Positions 47,409 through 60,942 of a stretch of 64,000 nt of DNA are shown here, piece by piece. The notes beneath the pieces were generated by a model that searched no databases, was not told the origin of the DNA, and saw nothing but the letters and a program-made list of their open reading frames with translations. Source of the DNA: Dermanyssus gallinae. Its lineage: Eukaryota; Arthropoda; Arachnida; Mesostigmata; Dermanyssidae. The translations under genes and the position numbers were made by a program. Numbering within the stretch: the stretch's first letter is position 1; every line of letters begins with the position of its first letter. Location of the stretch: NCBI GenBank assembly GCA_003439945.1, contig QVRM01001450.1:62001-126000 (forward strand), given 5' to 3'.

Positions 47409-49431
47409 GCGTCATCAAAATCGTTATTCGTTAAGAGATTCCGCAGCTATTCATGAAACGTTTTCGCGTGAAATCGGTGGCGTCGAGCTTACTAAACACA
47501 CCAATCGACCTGGCCCGGAGTGGAGCGTTACAATGTATCCGACGTTTTCCCGCTCACTCATCGCATGGAGAAACACTCACAGAGAGACGAAGCGAGAGAG
47601 AGAGAGAGAGACAAACATCTATCAAAAACGCAGAGCCGGGTGCATTCACGTTTTACCTCGGGAGGAAGAAAGGACGCGATCGGCTAAGGCCAAACGAGGC
47701 CGGTAGTCTAGCGAAAAACGACCAATAGTGCGTGACCAATAGATTGCGTGAGGAATTCGGAGATAATAAGCCGGTCGCCGATTGGAGGAGACCGAGGCTC
47801 TCCCCTGGGAGCGGCACTACTAGAGTGGCGGCGGAACCCCCGGTCGGTGGGTCGTATCGTGGCGTATCTGACGAGGCGAGCTGTTTACGCGCGTTACCCG
47901 TTTTGCATTAGGCGGCTATCAACGAGTGGCTGCATCGACGCCGTTGGTCGGAAAGGAACCCCCAATCAGCCCAATGTATCCCGAACCCCCTGTGCTTCAC
48001 CAAGGATTGGTAGCTATCGAAACCGTAGCAGTTGCAGCAGAGTGACGCTAGTAGCAGCGTACTACCCCCATCATACTACTAGAGCAGCAGCAGCAGCAGC
48101 TTCCGCGTCTATTTGAGGCGGCCGGGAACAGCTCGAATAGGATGTTGATGTCCGGAACGTGCCTGGGTAACCGTTCCAGCTAGGCCTAGATGCCGAGATG
48201 GATTGACCGATCTCTCGCCCCGCCTCAGCTCGGGGTTCCTCTCTCTAATTTGCACTCTCGTTTTTCCTGTCCTGCTACTTATACACGGCTCAACCGCCAT
48301 ACTCTCTCCACTTTCCACCTCCTCTAGGGAGTGTAACAACGATGGATGGAAACAAGTCGTCGTTTCGCTTTCATCTCGATTGTCTAGATAGCCTGCTTAC
48401 GCGCTTTGCCCGTTTGCTCGTGTTTCGGCCGCTAACAACAGCTGACGGCAGCTGCGAGCTTGGAGGACGGACGGGCGGTCAAATCCTCGAATCCTCGTTC
48501 GTATGTGCGCTCGCCGCTTATCTTGGATCTGGGCCTCAGTCGACGAGATTGCAACCAACCACGCCCAGCGAAGCAGCACAATCATTTCATCAGGTACTCA
48601 CGCCGATCAGTGGTTGGACGGTCGGGCAATCCTGTGGCGGTAGTAGCGATAGGTGGCCATATCGGACAGAAAGAACTCAACAGCCGACATCGTCAAGTTC
48701 CTCATCATCCGTTGGACGAGAGAACAGCGTTCAGGTCGACGCCAAACTGGTGAATGAGTAGGTCAGTAAGTAGACAAAAAAAAAAGAGAATGAAAAGCGA
48801 ACAACGTAACGACCACGGGAGGGAGAGAGAGGTTTTCCTGTTCAAACTGCTGCTGGTCAAGCTGCCGGTAGTGAACGCTCTCTGCAAGGAGCGCAAGCAA
48901 GGAAACAGTGGTACCATCGTGCAAAGTGTGCAAATTGCGACCCTAACCGCCTTCTTGGGTAGCTCGTTCTCTCTCGGCTTTGCTTTGCATACTTTACTAT
49001 AGATTGTATACGTTATTCGTTTTCGATCCTGGCAATAGATTGATCGGTTTCTGTAGAAAGTAAAGCCACAATGCGATGCGGCAAATTGGAGGTTTAGGGT
49101 GTTTTGAGCAGCGCTAAATCCAGTCAACGCGCAGATAGGTGCGGATACAAAATCCTCGAGCGTGCTTTAAGCAAAGCCTGCTGACCACTTTGCAGGACTT
49201 TACAAAATGTTTAATGAAACTAAAAAGAAATGGTCACACATCAACAAACATTTATGTGTACCAGTTTGTGGTAGAAATGCCAGAGTTTTCAAGCACGTAA
49301 ATGTCTTTTGATTATAGCAAACATTACAATTGCGACGAAAGGGGAATTCACCTTACATTTAGATTCGGCAAAAAATACGTGTGTATACAATGTACGTTAC
49401 TTACATTTTTTTCAATGAGATGTTCTAAATT

Positions 49432-49434
<3 letters not shown>

Positions 49435-49470
<36 letters not shown>
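49435..49470. repeat. (AT)n microsatellite
   Basis: AT run of about 36 bp. Confidence 0.95.
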
Positions 49471-49472
<2 letters not shown>

Positions 49473-49999
49473 ACGATCGCTGACCTCGCGGCGTATACAT
49501 ATTTCAGCAAAGTTGATATGCCCACTTTGCGGAACAGCCTCGCTTGGGTCGGCCAGCTGTCACCAGTGTTCTCGTCGGCTTCTGTCCTTCTGTGGTCTCC
49601 GCCAGTTTTGTCGCCGAACACAAGCACCCTTCCCACACTGATGATTTTTCTGTGTTTTTTTGTTGCTAAAATCCCTGCATTGAGAGACATAGCGGCGAGA
49701 GGAAGATCAAGAGAGCGACGGTGATCGAAGTAGCCAATTAAATGAATTAGAAGGAAGGAAAGAAGACCGGATTGAATTGAAACGGAACAGACTAGAAATA
49801 GGACAGATAAATAAAGGGAGAGAAACAGGGCGAGATGTATACAGAACCTTGGCGTTCTTTTAGGACTATCTTTCTTCTTGTGTTTTAAAATCAATGTATC
49901 GTTTAGCTCCTCTGCGACCCGCTGTGAGTGACCAAGCGACCGACGGCAGCGGCGAGGTCATCTAGCGACCCAATAGTAACGGAGCTTTGGCGATTGTCG

Positions 50000-50165
50000 T
50001 CGCGGCTGTTGTCTTTGCTGTTTAGATTGTTGTTGTCTTTGTTGTTAAGATGGCTGTTGTTGCTGTAGTTCTTGTTATTGTGGTTGTTGTTGTTGCTGTC
50101 ATTGTTGTGGTTGCGCCTGTCCTTGTTGCTGCTGCTGCTGCTCCTGTTGTTGTTGTCCTTGTCGT
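50000..50165. repeat. GTT/CTG-rich trinucleotide-like tract
   Basis: Degenerate GTT, GCT and CTT units over about 165 bp; on the minus strand it reads as an Asn/Asp/Ser-rich frame. Confidence 0.85.
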
Positions 50166-50600
50166 GATCTGTCGTCATCGTAGTCGTTTCACCTTGTAGC
50201 GGAAGCGAATCCAGAACGAAATCAAGAAAAACACAGAGAGACAGAAAGGACGAAACATAAAACTTGAGTGAGACAAAGTACAAAAAAAGAACGGGCAAAC
50301 GAGACAGCAGCAGCAGAGCACGACAGCGCGACGCAAGCTAGAGAAAGCGGCCCTCTTTTCAAAGGCGGGCCTCCCACTGCTTTTGTCTCACCGGAGAGGT
50401 CTGTGCGTTTGTCTGTTTGCCCGCTCAAACTCCGGCCACCCAGCCAGCCAGCCAGCCAGTCGCTCGGTCTGTCGGTGGGTCGGTTAGCACCGGCGTCCAC
50501 CGGAGCCCACAGCTCGTTGCAGTGCCCTCTTGTTTCTTTGTTGTTCTGCCAAGGGATGGGCCGAATGGATGAACAATGTCGACTGTGACTGGTGACGAAG

Positions 50601-50670
50601 ACGACAACAACAACAACAACAGCAATAACAACAACGACGACAACAACAACAACAACAACGACGACGACGG
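50601..50670. repeat. (CAA)n/(CGA)n tract
   Basis: CAA units with CAG, ACG and GAC interruptions. Confidence 0.9.
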
Positions 50671-51235
50671 GACGAAATCCAGGCAACGACGAACGGAAGT
50701 ACCAGGGCCAGGACGGAGACGAAGTCGCCCACGTCGACGACGACGACGACGGTCACGAAAAGAAGGAGGACGACGAGAGGCTATCATACGCCTACATACG
50801 ACCTCGGCCAAATAAATCGAGGCGACAGACGTGTCTATCTGTCTGCGTGTCTTTCTGTCTGTCTGCCGCTCTTCGAGAACGCTATCCACAAAGGATAAGC
50901 ACGGATTTAGTTGAGGGGCTGAAGGGCTCTTACCTCGACCCTTTTCGGCGGCAGCGGCGGCGGGATCTCGTTTTGTTGCAAGCAAGTCGGTCGCGGTAGT
51001 GGTGGTGGTGGTGGTGGCGGCGATGGAGGCGGCAGGGCCCTGCCTCATCATTGTAGTCACCGCGGGCCGTCTTGGCGGGACGAAGCCGTCCATAAGGACG
51101 AGAGGCAGCCGGCTCCTCTAAGCGCGACACTTATTTTAGACCTAGACAGCTGGGGTGGGTCTTAGTCGGCTGCCGGCATACGACGACGACGAAAGGGGTT
51201 TGTGTCACTCACGGATCTCGTATATATTCGTTTAG

Positions 51236-51346
<111 letters not shown>

Positions 51347-54015
51347 GCGAGGAAGTACGATGAGAAGGATGGCTAATTCCGTCGTTTGCGTCGCGTTTGA
51401 ATCACAAGCGCTTGCCACAAATAGCACATAGAATATGCTAGTTGATGGTCACAATCGTCGTTTGTTTACTCACCTTGTAGCGATATCTAAAAATACTCTG
51501 TAAACTACTTAGTAATGTAAACGATTAGTCGTTTCTCGATCCGCTTTTTGCAGCCTTACATACGATAGAGAGGGCAGCGTTCCAACCCGTTGTGCAGCTG
51601 CTCCTAAGGCGGCATTTCTTCTGCTAATAATGCTCGAGGAGGCGGAATAAACGATAGTTTGAGGGCACATGGTTCGGAAAGGGTGATGAATGTTCGATGA
51701 GTATTCAGTCTAGGTTGCGAATATTTTGAAGCCTCGGTCGACTCATGTGCAGTCACGCAAAGGTCTCGTAAAAAAACAATTCCTTTCTAGATAATTAACT
51801 GCAGACGCGTGTTGGGTCACTATTTTAACTGGTTGGAGTTGTTATTAGTTAGGGATCGTGTTAATGATATGGTTTGCTCCTATATGTTTAAAGTAAACGA
51901 TGCTTCCAATGCCGTACTAACAGTACAGCTTAAACTTCTTTAAACATATGTTTAGCTTGAGTTAATTGTGCGAGCTATCCGCGCTTTCTTACTTACGCCC
52001 TCATAGCAATGCCGCATCTAGCTACAGGTGATCTAACACTCCGAATCTGGGTTTCTGAGATGAAACCTTCAGTTGTAATTACTGTTACGATAAACTCTAA
52101 TAAAAAAAAAAACAAACTCCGAAAGCAGAGCTCGGTGGTACCGCGTGAGCAGTGCACACAAGTAGCATCACGTCCTCCTTTGGAGTCGAAAACCTCTCGA
52201 GTCTCGGTTTATTATCTAGGTCTCCACCTACATTTTATCCTAGAGTCCTATTCGAAGGTGGTGGCCATCGTCAGATAGACTTCAGCAGTTTTGGCCCCTT
52301 TTCGGGACTGGAGCAATAACCATTTAAAATTTACTTTTACTCACCACAAAATGTTAATTTAAAGTGTTTTTTCTTCTTCAGAGAATAGCTAGGAGAGGTT
52401 GAGGAAAGCCTTAGCCTACTAAACAACTGTTCTAATAACAAGAGAAGTTATGCTCTAATCGGAAGCTGCTCTGTAAATCTTAATGATCTGCAAATCGTGT
52501 CCTCGTATATGCGCAACGCGAAAAAAATAGACGTCAGCCGATACGTAGGGACATAGTCACGCATTGCGACAATGATGGAATATGTGCACGCTGATGGATT
52601 TTGCAACCATTTGAATTCAATTTCATCTGCATCGGTCAAACGCGCGAGGACAGGGTGCCAGTGTGAAAAGGCTTCTCTAACTATATGCTTACCGCCCGAC
52701 AGACCTGTGCCTTCCTGACCGAGTAGTTAGCTCTTATCGAGATAATTCATCATTCCCCCCTCACAAGAAGAAAGCTTTGCAATTTGTTTGTGCCAGAACT
52801 CAAGTGCCGCAATTTTTAGCTTTTAACTAACTAATGACGCAGTAATTATCCCGTTCGAGAGAATTATACCTCTCACAAACGGGCAAGTATATATGCTATA
52901 TTGATCTGATTTGGCAGCTCAGTACGGCAGAGGGCGGCTTAAACGACCCAACCGATCCGCGACAGTTACGGAAATCAAAAACGACAATACGCCAACTTCG
53001 CGTGTCACACTTAAGCACGTGCAGCTGCCGTACCAAGATGACGTGTTGTTACATACAGCAGACTTCCCTTCGTTATTTGCCAGTTTTTTCATAGTTTGTG
53101 TCGGTAGTCCTGCAAGCTAAATGCACTCCTTATGCAAACTGGTTTCCTGCTTTCACTGTTCAACAACGCACTACCATCCGAGGAAGCTTGTGGCAGTGCA
53201 TTCAGAAAAATTCGGCGGGCGAGGCCGGTGAGGACTCCCGAGGTTGTGGAAAGGGCCAAAAAGCGGATTTCTTAGGATCCCGGATTCCCTTCACTAAGGA
53301 AACACGCGGATCTAGCCGTGAGCGTCGGCACGAGACGTCGGATTACAAGGAAGGATGCACTACGTTTCGTATTCCCAAAAAGTTCGACAAGTGTCTGTCT
53401 CTGACGAGACCTGAGCCACCAGAGTGGCTCGCCCTGAGTTCGCTCCCGTGTTCGCTTAAACATGAGGCTACAGGGCGTCTTCGATTCCTCTCAGATCATT
53501 TTTTTTTTTACAATTGACGCTAAATTTAGCAAGAGCAACATGGCCGGTGGCTCGCTGGACATGCTCCGAGGAGGTGTTTCTAATAGGAGCGACCAAGTTT
53601 CCGGTCGGGGTGCAAGTGTTAAGTGTGGATCAGGTGAGTGGGACAAGCTCATGTTCTGGTCAAAACGCTTTTTGCTACTAAACAGCTCAGATCTAAGTAC
53701 TCTGGATGTCTTTATGGAGGGCGTAGTTAAGCGAGTTCACGCCTAACGTTTTATCACTGCGCACTGCTATTCTGTCGGCATTTAAGTAATTATCCCGGGT
53801 CACGGTGCAACGGGCCTGCGCGCAGTTTCGGCCTCGGCTTGAAGCGGTTATTGAAGCAAACGGATACATTCAATAAGCAGACATGCGACGAATTGCTGAA
53901 CTTAACGAGTCCAAATTTATTATCGTGTCTATGACATTATTGGTGCCCTAACAGTAAAAATGAGATGATTTGACTAACCAGTAATTTCCCGGGTTTTCCG
54001 CCAGTTCGATTCATT

Positions 54016-54018
<3 letters not shown>

Positions 54019-54064
<46 letters not shown>
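54019..54064. repeat. (AT)n microsatellite
   Basis: AT run of about 46 bp. Confidence 0.95.
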
Positions 54065-54066
<2 letters not shown>

Positions 54067-54708
54067 TATTGCACAAAGCACTGGTCATCGATTGCTCCTA
54101 CTGCAAATAGTAATATTTGCGTTCAATTTCGTTTACATGTTTCATTCACCTACCATCATCTTCCGGATGCGACATGGGTTTTTGGTAAAACCGTGTATCC
54201 TAGATATTCATTTATCAGGCCAATCCAAGAAGGGATATACGTTTCTCGAGTGATGCGTTCTCATATATTGAAACTGGGCGGTGTTTCGATTTCTCTTTGA
54301 ATGCATACTTACTTGAGTAAACTGAGCGAAGCGGCCGCAGCCATGGTCGGAATCTTTGCTGTCTACGGTTTTTTGAAGACATATTTCGCGGTAATCGAAC
54401 TATCGAAAAGTGGGGCTCGGCGGTGCCAGAAAAGCAGCCATGATATGCATGCGCGTAGGTGGCCGATAACCCCCCCGTGGAGTCGAATGCCTTGTTTACC
54501 ACCTTTTAGACAATGGTTTACCAAGTTAAAGTCTTCGTGCAGTTCTGTTTGAATCGATTTTGGTGAGTGCGTTCTCTTACAGGGAATGCACATAGTCCTC
54601 TATTTTCGTTGGATAACGACACTTTGGGCGCCAAAACCAAAACCATACGCAACCATACGATTCAGGGACTTTTCGTAATTAGCAACTTTCTGAGAAATAA
54701 TACCAGAC

Positions 54709-54772
54709 ACAACACTCCATATATATGTATTTATATATAGAGTGTTGTATCTCCATATATAAATACATATAT
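54709..54772. repeat. Two overlapping perfect inverted repeats
   Basis: ACAACACTC (54709-54717) pairs with 54740-54748. ATATATGTATTTATATA (54721-54737) pairs with 54756-54772. The second arm pair encloses the right arm of the first, so the two folds exclude each other. Confidence 0.85.
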
Positions 54773-55267
54773 TTACCACATACAGAAATGCCTAGGGGTA
54801 ACTGTCCCTTTACGGCGGAACGGCATGCCGCTGATGATTGATGATGAGGCCATTCTGAGTCGTCGCTCGCCGAGCCTCTAAAGTAGTAAAGGTGGCATTT
54901 GGCTGAGACAAACGCACCCGAAACAGCGGGTGACAAATCTGTAAGAGAGATCGTAGTTTGCAAACTAGATACCTCAGCATCGCTCTGGTTCCGGGTCGGG
55001 TTGGCAGCCGAGCCAACGTCGGCAGAGAATCTGGATCATCGCCAAACCGCCCCTGTACTCCGTGCGACTTGGCTAATCGCCTTTTCTCACTTGAAAGCAT
55101 TGCCGTCGGACTGTTGGTTGACGTTTCCCTCTGTATTCTTTGTCGCCGCTTTCAGCCGCTAGCTGTCCTCGCTCTGTCGGTTTGCAATAGGATCGGGCTC
55201 GACGATACGTTCCTCTCTAGTGCAATTTTTCATTATCGATAGAGGGCATCGGCCACCAGCATCACGA

Positions 55268-55391
55268 CGACAACAACAGCAGCAGCAGCAAAAAATCAAC
55301 AACAGTAAAAGGGACGACAGCAATAATAACAAAAAAACACCAACAACAACAACAACAACAACAACAAAGAACAACAACAGCAGCAACAACA
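55268..55391. repeat. CAA/CAG-rich tract
   Basis: Imperfect CAA and CAG units over about 124 bp. Confidence 0.9.
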
Positions 55392-56301
55392 GACTCTCTC
55401 TTGCCAGGCCTATGAGCTGGCTTTTCAAACATTGGACGCTGTGCCAACATTACGGCGTTGGCGGTCCGGTCGTTTGTGTTTGCTTACTTGACCTGCGAGC
55501 TGGCTGTCACCGGTTTACCGTCGAGACGCCCGCTAATCCCATGATGACCTTGATCCGAGAGCCACGCTGACTGCTCTCTAACCACGTGCCGCTCGAACGG
55601 CGCAACTCAAAACGACTTTGTGGCACTGAACGACAAACGCTTCACACGACTCAAAAGATCGACATGAGCCAGTGTACACAAGTATTTATTTATATAAAGG
55701 ATTGTTTTTAACGGGGTTGCTAGTCACCGTGCATCTTGTCCGCCGTCGACACGCACCCAACCTCTTATAGACGGTGAATTACATTAAAAGCAAAAATTTA
55801 TCACTCGTCATTTTTCCTTGGTAAAGGGACAGACTGCCTTATTTGGTTTTGTTACACTCCGCCGCCATAAATGATTATATTTACAATATTCGGGAGTCAG
55901 CTTAATGAAACAGGGAAATGCGGATAGTTCATGATGATTCAGCTTTCCGACTACAGGTGTGTATTGTAAAGCACCTGAGCTTTTGATGATAATACTCGGA
56001 ACTTTTGTCTTCAGTTTGATTTTAATAAGTACGCTTTTATGTTAACAACTGAGCTGTACTTAGGTTAACACAAGATCTACACGGTACATTCTGCTTCTTC
56101 CTGTTAAGTTTGGGTACCTAAGTCTATCCTAAACGTGACTAAACCATCTGAATGCTTATGCTTCAGTCTACATATAAAATAGGCCTACTCCGTCAGAGTA
56201 AAGAGCTAATTTGCAAACGAGCATGATCTGACGGTGTAAAGCGTTCGCTGTGCTACAAGTAATTCCCGGCATATTACTGACGGAAGAGTATATGAAACCG
56301 T

Positions 56302-56308
<7 letters not shown>

Positions 56309-56356
<48 letters not shown>
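56309..56356. repeat. (AT)n microsatellite
   Basis: AT run of about 48 bp. Confidence 0.95.
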
Positions 56357-56358
<2 letters not shown>

Positions 56359-59300
56359 TACGTACGGTATGAAACTACACATGGCACACGATGATTTATC
56401 ATGCATTGAGCTCAGTCGTGGCTTCCTGAACGTAGAGTATCATAATAATGACAACACTATGACGGCGAGACATCTGCGGCAACAACAACATCAGCAACAG
56501 TAGTCCGCCACATAAACATCAACTACACTTCTCACTAGCACTACAAAAACACAAGCGTCAACTGCAGAGGACAGCCGTAGCTGCCGACGACGTGACAACA
56601 CCGACAACGAAGGTTAAAGGCGCGAAGATTGAATCATTCGACGTGACAGATCGCGGATTAGATTCGGCATCTAGGGTAGCTATCTAGGCTAGCATCGTCG
56701 AATCTGTCTGACCAGTCAATCGTAGTAGCAGGCACATACACAAGCACACACTCATATACATAGAGACGGCGGCGGCGGCAAACTGGGTAACCAGAGAACC
56801 AGTCCACGAAAAAAAGACGGAGAACAGGAAGAGAACTCTAGGAGTAGAAGAAGAAGAAAAACGAGAGAGGAACTAGCGACGTCTAGGAGAAGAGTCAGAC
56901 AAGTCTCGGAAATAAAGGGAAAGAGTATCAGATAAGTATCGGAGAAGAAGGACAAGAGCCAGACAAATCTCGGAGAAGAAGATGGTGACGACGAGACAAA
57001 GACAACAATAACGGTCATAGCGACAATGAACGAGCAGTGGAAGAGGCGATCACGGTGCGGTGTGAGTGCAGTGATGATGATGGTAGCTTCTCCTGCACTG
57101 GCTGACGCCCAGGGAACAGAGCCGAATGGACCAGGAGCGAAACGATGGAAACGATTCTTCATACGGCAACCAGAAGCGCGCTGTTGATGCCGACGGCGAG
57201 TCGAGTGAACGCGCCACAGTCACGCTCGGCGTCGCCGCCGCCGGGACTTGCGCTGCTGTCGCCCCTATTGGCGCCTTCGTTCGTTTGCACGACTGTCGCG
57301 GCCATTTTTGCCCCGAGAGCAAAAGTCTCTCTCGACTACAACGAGAAAAAGGCCCACGGCTGTGCTGCGCCATTGTAATGGTAGCGGGACTCGGGCCACA
57401 CGTGTCAGTCAAACGTGGACAGATAGAGTGGTGAGAGAAAGGAACGGACCACCGGTCAGGCATACAGACAGAGAGTTAGCAAAAGAGAGCAGGTCGTGCG
57501 GGTGGGTGGATGGTTAGCCGCAGCGACGGCTGGCACGACGGCACCAGCTTACTCTGGTAGCACTCACGTGCAGCTTTGCGGCTGCTGCTGCGATAGGCTA
57601 GGTTAGGTACAGTACAGGATACGGGATACAGTACACAGACGCGCTCACGGTGTGGCGCTTCCTTCGCATGGTGAAGCCGCATCCACACGCTTTCCAGCGA
57701 CGTTTTTCGCTGGACGCCTTCCTTTCAACTCAACTCGTGGTGTGGAGCCGAATTGAGACCAGTCGTCCCGCCGGATGTCACCGCCAGACAACGATGGCCG
57801 AATGAATGAAAGAAAAGGACGACAATAACGACGGACAACACGAAGAACTCACAGAAAGGAAAAACGCCGTAGGAGAAAGGGAAGCGATTAATAGAGATAT
57901 TGGGGGGATCTGCACACCGCTACATTACCGGAGACGAGCTGCAGCAGGCAACAGTGTGATAATAATAATACAAGTGTATGTAGAAGACTACTGCGGGTAG
58001 AATATCGTGCGAAAATCAACACGAATTAATGTTGAAGCGGGCTGGTAAGCCAACAGGGGGAGTTGATGAAGGTTTGAGGGAGAGAGTAGCTATTACAACG
58101 CAAAATGCAGCATACTGCGTACGTGCATATGAAAAAGTGAGATTCGAATAGACGCAGAAAACAAAAAGACGAAAAAGTAGAAGGATGAACCGGTTCGAGG
58201 TTTAGAGAAGATTGAGGAGAGGGAGCAGCCGAAACGTACCAGTAGAGATGGCAGCAACCGTCAGATGTTTACTTCTGCAGGTGGCTGGGCTGCTGCTGCT
58301 GTCGTCTTTCGAACGCGAGTTTTGCAGCAGGCAGGATTCACCCCCATAGAAAAAAGCTGCAGAAAAACGCGAAAAAAGAAGAGAGCATTTAGGAGCAGAG
58401 AGAAAAAGCGAAATAAAAAAGAGAACAGGCGCTGCAAAGAATCTAAAAACGTATTCATTTTGTAGACGGAACAGCCCACGCCGGTACCTAGGAGGCGGAA
58501 TGCAAGAAGAAAAATAGGAAAAAGCAAGAGGAATGGGAGGAGCAGGGAGAAACTGGGCAAACACGAGAGAAGGGGTTGACGGTGTACAGAAAGGCAAGCA
58601 ACGTCTAACGACAACGAAATTAGACTGCACTATGACAGATACGAAGGCGAACGAGAAGCACAAGCAGTATCCTCAGCAACAGAAGCAGTAAAAGTAATTC
58701 TCTGAGAAGCCGCAATAGTGGCGGCGGCAGTACTAGAAACGCGTTGACAGCACTGAGCACGAACCCCACGATGCCAACAATGGGGAGCTCGACCGACAGC
58801 TCGTTCGCATGAGGTTTGCGGCCAAGATGATGACGACAGCAACAATAAAAACGGTAGTGACGACTCTCCAATTGGTATTCTTTCTAGAGGAAGGGTACGT
58901 TACCACCAAAATCCCTAGAACCCCCACGGTTCCTCGCTTATACCCGGCCCTCCCTTCCTCCTTCTGTCTATGTCTTATTTCCTCATTCTTTAATTTTTCT
59001 TGTCGACTACCGCGTACTCAACGTCGTGGTCATCATTTTCGTTGTTGCTGTGATTGTGGTTGCTGCTGCCGCTGCTGCTATCGCTGCTCTTGTTCAGTCG
59101 TCGCTATTGTTGTTGTTGCTGTGGTGGGGTGGTTGTTGTTACTGTTGTTAGAACTGCTCCATAACTCTCTTCTTTTCATTGGCCGATAGGCGAACTGTCA
59201 GGCGCCTGCTGCTGCCGCCGCCGCCGTTACTGCGCCCGTCATATCTGAAGGTGGATAGGCGACGGCGAGTGTTTGAGAAAAAAGCGAAGAAGAAAGTGAG

Positions 59301-59776
59301 AGAAAAAAAAGAAAGACCGAAGAACACCAAGAAGAAACCCCAAACGGCGACCAGCAGCCGTAGCAACAATAACTGCAACAGCACCATCAACCATAACAAA
59401 ATCTTACCGCAGGCGGCCGGCCAGCCAGCCAACCGCTTGGCGTCGCAAAAATTTACTCACGAAAAAAGTTGGCGAGCCTAACGATGAATGGTGAGTGAAA
59501 ACGACAGGAGCTTAGAGGAAAGAGAGGAAGGACAACGCAAAATAAAATAAAATGGCTGATGGCGATGAAAAAGCACTTGCCTTAGAAGCAAAGAAGTAGG
59601 AAAAAAAGAAGACTCGCCATCAGAAAACAAACAAAAAAAAAGTTGGCGATAGAGCGGCACAGGGGGGGGGGGGAGACAACTGTGTAAAAAATAACAGCGC
59701 CGCTTTGCAAAAGGAAAAGATTTTGCTCTTTTTTGCCAGCCTCTTCTGAAGAGGCTGTACGTCAAACGATCCATCA

Positions 59777-59821
59777 ATATATATATATATATATACACCC
59801 AGATATGTATGTATATGTATG

Positions 59822-59861
<40 letters not shown>

Positions 59862-59903
59862 GTATATATATATATATGTATGTATATAATATATATATAT
59901 ATA

Positions 59904-59948
<45 letters not shown>

Positions 59949-59976
59949 GATATATATATATATATATATATATATC

Positions 59977-60007
<31 letters not shown>

Positions 60008-60023
60008 ATATAATATAATATAA
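59777..60023. repeat. Longest AT-repeat tract of the window, abutting R2-like copy 2
   Basis: About 245 bp of AT with GT, AC and TAATA interruptions. It ends in (TAATA)n-like units directly before the first non-repetitive base of what is taken to be the R2-like 5' UTR. Confidence 0.9.
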
Positions 60024-60048
60024 GTCTCTACTCAGCTGTTGAGCCGGA

Positions 60049-60154
60049 CGGTCGCACTGGTGCGAGCTCCCGCTTAAATTGCCTAGATTGCAAGTTATAT
60101 CTGGCTTTTTAACGGGAGTTTTGTCACAGACCATCGTGGCCACCAGTGCGACCG
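60049..60154. promoter_or_regulatory. Nested inverted repeats at the start of the R2-like 5' region
   Basis: An outer perfect 14-bp pair, CGGTCGCACTGGTG (60049-60062) with 60141-60154, encloses a second pair, CTCCCGCTTAAA (60067-60078) with 60107-60118 (one bulge). It would form a stable RNA structure. R2 elements are known to carry a self-cleaving HDV-like ribozyme at their 5' end. Whether this is one is not shown; a mutually exclusive pairing of GAGCCGG (60041-60047) with CTGGCTT (60101-60107) is also possible. Confidence 0.5.
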
Positions 60155-60346
60155 AACTGTGAGATCCAACACCGTCAAACAGTTCCATTTTGCATTTAAA
60201 AGATGCAAAATTGTTATAATTCGCCGCGTCACTGTGTTAGATAGGTTAGCAGTGCGTTCACCATTGCAAAGGCCTGTATGAAGTGCATTTTAGCGTTTTT
60301 AAGTGGAAGTGATTGTGCCGGTTTTTAGATTTAGGTAAGGTGAGTC

Positions 60347-60458
60347 TACCTATATAGTTGTTTTAGTGAAATATAGCGGCCCTAATTATATTTCACTAAT
60401 CTTAACTTCTATATAGGTATAGTGTATGCACTGGCTACAAACCCCAGACAGTGCATAC
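60347..60458. repeat. Three perfect inverted repeats in the R2-like 5' region
   Basis: TACCTATATAG (60347-60357) pairs with 60409-60419 and encloses TAGTGAAATATA (60364-60375), which pairs with 60387-60398. Directly after, GTATGCACTG (60424-60433) pairs with 60449-60458. Together they form one long and one short hairpin. Confidence 0.85.
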
Positions 60459-60942
60459 ATATCGTGGTGTAGCGATACGCTTTGTTTTGAACTCTAAAAT
60501 CGAACACAGCGTAGATAATACAATAAGCAACGATATTGGGCAGCCATATCGTGTTTTTAAACCACTATATATTTTAATTGACTATCTACATACCTACTAT
60601 ATATTTGTAATAGATGCTTCAATTCCACTGAATCGAAGAGACAGCAATTAATCTGTCTGATGCTAGTCTTCCATCTAATTACCTAAATATATATCTTAAA
60701 CCGACACTACTATTGTACATATTAATGTGCAATTTTTAACTTCTACTTTCGACGCTATTTTGCATAAATACAGTACGTGACGAAATATGACATAGTGCTC
60801 CCTGGGTAGAGGCAAACAGAATGATGGTCTAAAGACCGCTTCATTTTAGCGATTTTAACAACAATATCTGCGTAAAATCGCGCCATCGTTCGCGTACGAA
60901 ACTTTTAAAGAAATCTTACCACCACTGTGGACCAAGACAACG

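Noticed and set aside
50425..51093. 222-codon minus-strand frame
   Set aside because: It is Arg/Ser/Leu/Thr-rich through CAA, CGA and GGT-type repeats and has no recognisable domain; frames of similar length are open on the opposite strand.
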